Assembly: GCA_001005265.1 (NCBI GenBank)
Contig: CP011392.1
Location: 62,001 to 126,000, forward strand
Origin: Dehalogenimonas sp. WBC-2
Lineage (GTDB): Bacteria; Chloroflexota; Dehalococcoidia; Dehalococcoidales; Dehalococcoidaceae
Reading direction: 5' to 3'
Length of the DNA: 64,000 nt
In this document: piece after piece, positions 61,522 to 64,000 of the stretch
How the letters are laid out: the number at the start of each line of letters is the position of its first letter
How positions within the stretch are numbered: the first letter of the stretch is position 1
Notes under the pieces: generated by a model
What the model saw: the letters and a program-made list of their open reading frames with translations, nothing else
Told to the model about the DNA's origin: nothing
Databases searched by the model: none
Program-made: the position numbers and the translations under genes

Positions 61522-61992
61522 ATGACCTCACGTCTGCGGCTTCTCACCGTGGCATTTTTTCTTTTATCGACGATGCTTCTAAGCGCCTGCGCCGATAGCT
61601 CGCTGGTCGAGATCTACACCCCGACCACCCAGCCGCCGTTATTTGAGACCGTAGCCATTGAAGGTTCGGTCAGCCTGCCCGGTGTTTACCCTATGAAATC
61701 CGGCGATACCGTGGCAGACCTTCTCCAGGCAGCAGGTGGTGCTACCGGCGGCACAACGGTAAAACTGGTTGTCGGCGACGTTTCGCTGCTGCCTCAGAAA
61801 GTCAACCTGAATACCGCTGAAGCCTGGCTGCTGATGGCCCTGCCCGGCATCGGCCAGACTAAAGCCGCCGCTATCATTGACTATCGTAATGATCATGGTT
61901 CCTTCGTCAATATCATTGAACTGACCAAGGTCGCCGGTTTCGGTCCCTCAACTTTCGATGCCCTCAAAGATATGATAACGGTGTCGGGCTAA
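61522..61992 (+). CDS. comEA: ComEA-like DNA-uptake lipoprotein
   Basis: A 156-residue lipoprotein: signal with lipobox LLSACADS near residue 24, then an SLBB-like domain (VAIEGSVSLPGVYPMKSGDTVADLLQAAGG) and a double helix-hairpin-helix DNA-binding part (VNLNTAEAWLLMALPGIGQTKAAAIIDYRNDHG, then VAGFGPSTFDALKDM). ComEA binds incoming DNA outside the membrane and hands it to ComEC. Lipid anchoring replaces the usual transmembrane anchor. Stop is three bases before the comEC start. Confidence 0.9.
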   Translation: MTSRLRLLTVAFFLLSTMLLSACADSSLVEIYTPTTQPPLFETVAIEGSVSLPGVYPMKSGDTVADLLQAAGGATGGTTVKLVVGDVSLLPQKVNLNTAEAWLLMALPGIGQTKAAAIIDYRNDHGSFVNIIELTKVAGFGPSTFDALKDMITVSG

Positions 61993-61995
61993 GCC

Positions 61996-64000
61996 TTGGC
62001 GCTGATAACCCTGTCGCTGGCCTGGGTGCTGGGCGTCTGGCTGGGTTCCCAACTGGCGCCCTCCCCGCTGTGGTTTTTTGCTGCGTTGCTCCCTTTATCC
62101 TTGGTCGGTTTGAGACGGTGGCGCGGCAAAGCTGTGGTTGCCTGCCTGGCGCTTTTATTGATCGTCGGCGGCGCTCTTTTTAATAGTTCGACCGGGGCTG
62201 ATTTCGATGAAAACAGTATCGGCTGGTATGTTGGCGACACCGCCGCCGTCACCATCGAGGGCATCGTCAGCCGTATGCCGGAGGATAAAGAGAAGTCACA
62301 GGCTTTGCGCCTCGCCGATATCACCATTGCGACTCCGGACGGTTTGCGCGCGGTCTCCGGCACTGTCATGGTCTATCTGCCGCCATTCCCCCAATTCCGT
62401 TACGGCGACCGCATCACAGTAACTGGCAAACTGCTGGAACCGCCGGTGTTCGACACTTTTGACTGGCGCGCTTACCTCGCCCGCGATGAGGTTTATGCCA
62501 CTGTTCTTTACCCCTCCGTCGGCTCTGTTGATCCGGGCCATGGTAACGCGGTTTTGTCGGCCATCTATTCCGTGCGCCACAATATGGCCGACGGTTTGTC
62601 CGCCGTCCTGCCTGAACCATATGCCTCACTGGCGCAGGGTCTGACCCTCGGCATCCGTTCCAACATCCCCGCTGAGGTCAAAGACAGTTTTGCTGTCTCG
62701 GGCACGTCGCATCTGCTGGCCATATCCGGTTTGCATCTGGGGATCATCGCCGGAGCGATCCTCCTGCTTGCGCGGGGAGTCCTGGGTCGCCGCGGCTATT
62801 GGTACGTTTGGCTGGCGATGGCTGCCATCTGGGGTTTTGTGGTGCTTTCAGGCCTGGCGCCGCCGGTCGTCCGCGGTGCCGTCATGGCCTCGGTCTTCCT
62901 GCTGGCCGAATTTTTCGGGCGGCAGAAATCGGCGCTGCCTGCCCTGTGTTTTGCCGCAGCCCTGATGGTCGCCGCTAATCCGCAGGTGTTATGGTCGGCT
63001 TCCTTTCAGATGAGTTTTGCCGCCATGGCCGGGCTGCTCTTCCTTTTACCGCCGCTCACCGGAATCGTCCGCCGTCTGACCGCCCGTTTTCCTGGCGAAT
63101 CCAGCCGTTTCCACGGAATCGCATACATTCTTGGCCAGGGATTGGCGGTAACCACCGCTGCCGTAGCTGGTGTACTGCCGCTCATTGCTTATTATTTCGG
63201 CAACGTTTCTCTGGTTGGCGGCATCGCAACCCTGGCCGCCATGCCTGTAGTTCCGTTGGTCATTTTCGGCGGTCTCCTCACCGGCGCCGCCGCTATCTTG
63301 AGTCCGGTCTTTGCCGTGCCTTTTGCCGCCGTCAGCTGGCTGGGGCTGGTTTACCTTCTGGCTGTTGTAGAGCTTTTTGCCCAGGTGCCGGCCATCTCAG
63401 TCGGGGAGTTCGACGCGGGCTGGGTCTGGGGTGCTTATGCGTTGCTGGGGGTGGTTGTCTGGTGGCTGGCACGCTGGCAGCGGCGGCTTGGGATGGTCGA
63501 AAGTCCTGGCCCGATCAAAATGGGACTACCGGGGAAATTCGCTCTACCATCGCTGATTCTGATAGTAGCATTGACCGCGACGGGAATCGTGGCTCCCGCT
63601 GACCACCGCTTGCAGGTCAGTTTTCTGAACGTCGGCCAGGGAGATGCCATCTATATCCGCACCCCGTCCGGACAGGATATCCTCATTGACGGCGGCCCGT
63701 CGCCGCAGCGGTTGGCGCAGGAACTGGGTAAGAAGATGCCGTTTTGGAATCGTACCATCGAACTCGTTGTCTCTACCCACGCCGACGCCGATCACTTGAC
63801 CGGTCTGCTGGAAGCCTTGAAACGGTACAAGGTGCTGCAGATAGTAGACCCCGGTGTTCCGTCTGACACCGATCTTTACCGGGAGTGGCAAAGCTTGATA
63901 GAAGATAAAAAGGTGCCGGACTCCGCTGTGATGGCGGGACAGAGCATTAAGCTCAAAGGCGGTCTGGAGTTTGCAGTTCTGAACCCCATCAATACCGTCA
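61996..64000 (+). CDS. comEC: ComEC/Rec2 DNA-uptake channel, 3' end outside window
   Basis: The frame starts at TTG 61996, three bases after comEA, and runs to the right edge (668 codons visible), so the C-terminus is missing. It shows N-terminal membrane segments, an OB-like loop (DTAAVTIEGIVSRMPED), the ComEC competence core (AVSGTSHLLAISGLHLGIIAG; APPVVRGAVMA; SASFQMSFAAMAGLLF) and a C-terminal metallo-beta-lactamase-like domain (FLNVGQGDAIYIRTPSG, then STHADADHLTG). ComEC translocates single-stranded DNA across the membrane in natural competence. Confidence 0.95.
   Translation, partial: MALITLSLAWVLGVWLGSQLAPSPLWFFAALLPLSLVGLRRWRGKAVVACLALLLIVGGALFNSSTGADFDENSIGWYVGDTAAVTIEGIVSRMPEDKEKSQALRLADITIATPDGLRAVSGTVMVYLPPFPQFRYGDRITVTGKLLEPPVFDTFDWRAYLARDEVYATVLYPSVGSVDPGHGNAVLSAIYSVRHNMADGLSAVLPEPYASLAQGLTLGIRSNIPAEVKDSFAVSGTSHLLAISGLHLGIIAGAILLLARGVLGRRGYWYVWLAMAAIWGFVVLSGLAPPVVRGAVMASVFLLAEFFGRQKSALPALCFAAALMVAANPQVLWSASFQMSFAAMAGLLFLLPPLTGIVRRLTARFPGESSRFHGIAYILGQGLAVTTAAVAGVLPLIAYYFGNVSLVGGIATLAAMPVVPLVIFGGLLTGAAAILSPVFAVPFAAVSWLGLVYLLAVVELFAQVPAISVGEFDAGWVWGAYALLGVVVWWLARWQRRLGMVESPGPIKMGLPGKFALPSLILIVALTATGIVAPADHRLQVSFLNVGQGDAIYIRTPSGQDILIDGGPSPQRLAQELGKKMPFWNRTIELVVSTHADADHLTGLLEALKRYKVLQIVDPGVPSDTDLYREWQSLIEDKKVPDSAVMAGQSIKLKGGLEFAVLNPINTV

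Noticed and set aside
62991-63602. Arg/His-rich open frame of 203 codons
   Set aside because: It is a different frame within comEC, whose own translation shows the family motifs throughout.
1-64000. CRISPR arrays, insertion sequences or prophage genes
   Set aside because: No regular spaced repeats, transposase, integrase or phage structural genes were seen.

Overview
This window looks like chromosomal DNA of an organohalide-respiring Chloroflexota (class Dehalococcoidia), most likely Dehalogenimonas or a close relative. Three genes have the signature of reductive dehalogenase catalytic subunits (RdhA: Tat signal SRRDFMK, paired Cys clusters near the C-terminus). A periplasmic Hup-type [NiFe] hydrogenase (hupX-hupS-hupL), NrfD-type membrane subunits and a Tat-exported molybdopterin oxidoreductase complete a respiratory gene set. 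None of the three rdhA genes has an rdhB anchor gene beside it, a pattern reported for Dehalogenimonas. The genus call is inference from gene content; no 16S rRNA gene is present.

Layout. 1-4.9 kb: folC (cut by the left edge), two DUF2807 proteins, a GIDE-LemA fusion and a presenilin-like GxGD membrane protease. 5-9 kb: a 1052-residue STAND/TPR/BTAD regulator, then a 36-codon gene for a Sec-exported micro-peptide behind its own direct-repeat promoter, then an orphan receiver protein whose start lies in a strong hairpin. 9-14.7 kb: a pentapeptide-like small protein, tRNA-Ala, an ArsR/SdpI-type autoregulated module, cysS, ispF, ispD and a rhomboid protease. 14.7-21.4 kb: a Ttr/Psr-like complex-iron-sulfur molybdoenzyme operon (FeS, NrfD, Mo subunit) followed by a membrane protein and a THEP1-like NTPase.

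21.9-32 kb: PhoP/PhoR-like two-component genes, threonine aldolase, and a phosphate operon mgsA-pstS-pstC-pstA-pstB-thioesterase-phoU-arsC behind a clear four-repeat Pho box. 32-35.3 kb: alpha/beta hydrolase, response regulator, LigD-type polymerase domain and a DOMON lipoprotein. 35.7-43 kb: an organohalide-respiration island on the minus strand (B12-binding radical SAM, lipoprotein, two rdhA, PstS-like protein) with a divergent NarL-type regulator. 43-52 kb: tRNA-Val, mnmA, hupLSX, PIG-L deacetylase, biotin carboxylase and an orphan NrfD/HybB subunit. 53-54.6 kb: a third rdhA with unusual Cys spacing. 54.7-64 kb: lemA-TPM pair, HEAT protein, CsbD-like protein, a 64-bp duplicated gene tail, REP-like repeats, an AT-rich HD-domain gene, a repeat-rich spacer, a YchF-like GTPase with an altered P-loop, comEA and comEC (cut by the right edge).

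How the parts fit: H2 is oxidised outside the membrane by Hup, electrons pass through FeS/NrfD-type modules, and RdhA proteins reduce organohalides. Phosphate supply is controlled by PhoP/PhoR acting on one operon that also contains a Pi-releasing methylglyoxal synthase and an arsenate reductase. The least explained part is 5.0-9.0 kb, where a TPR-type regulator, an exported peptide and helical-phase direct repeats suggest a peptide-signalling circuit; this is a hypothesis.
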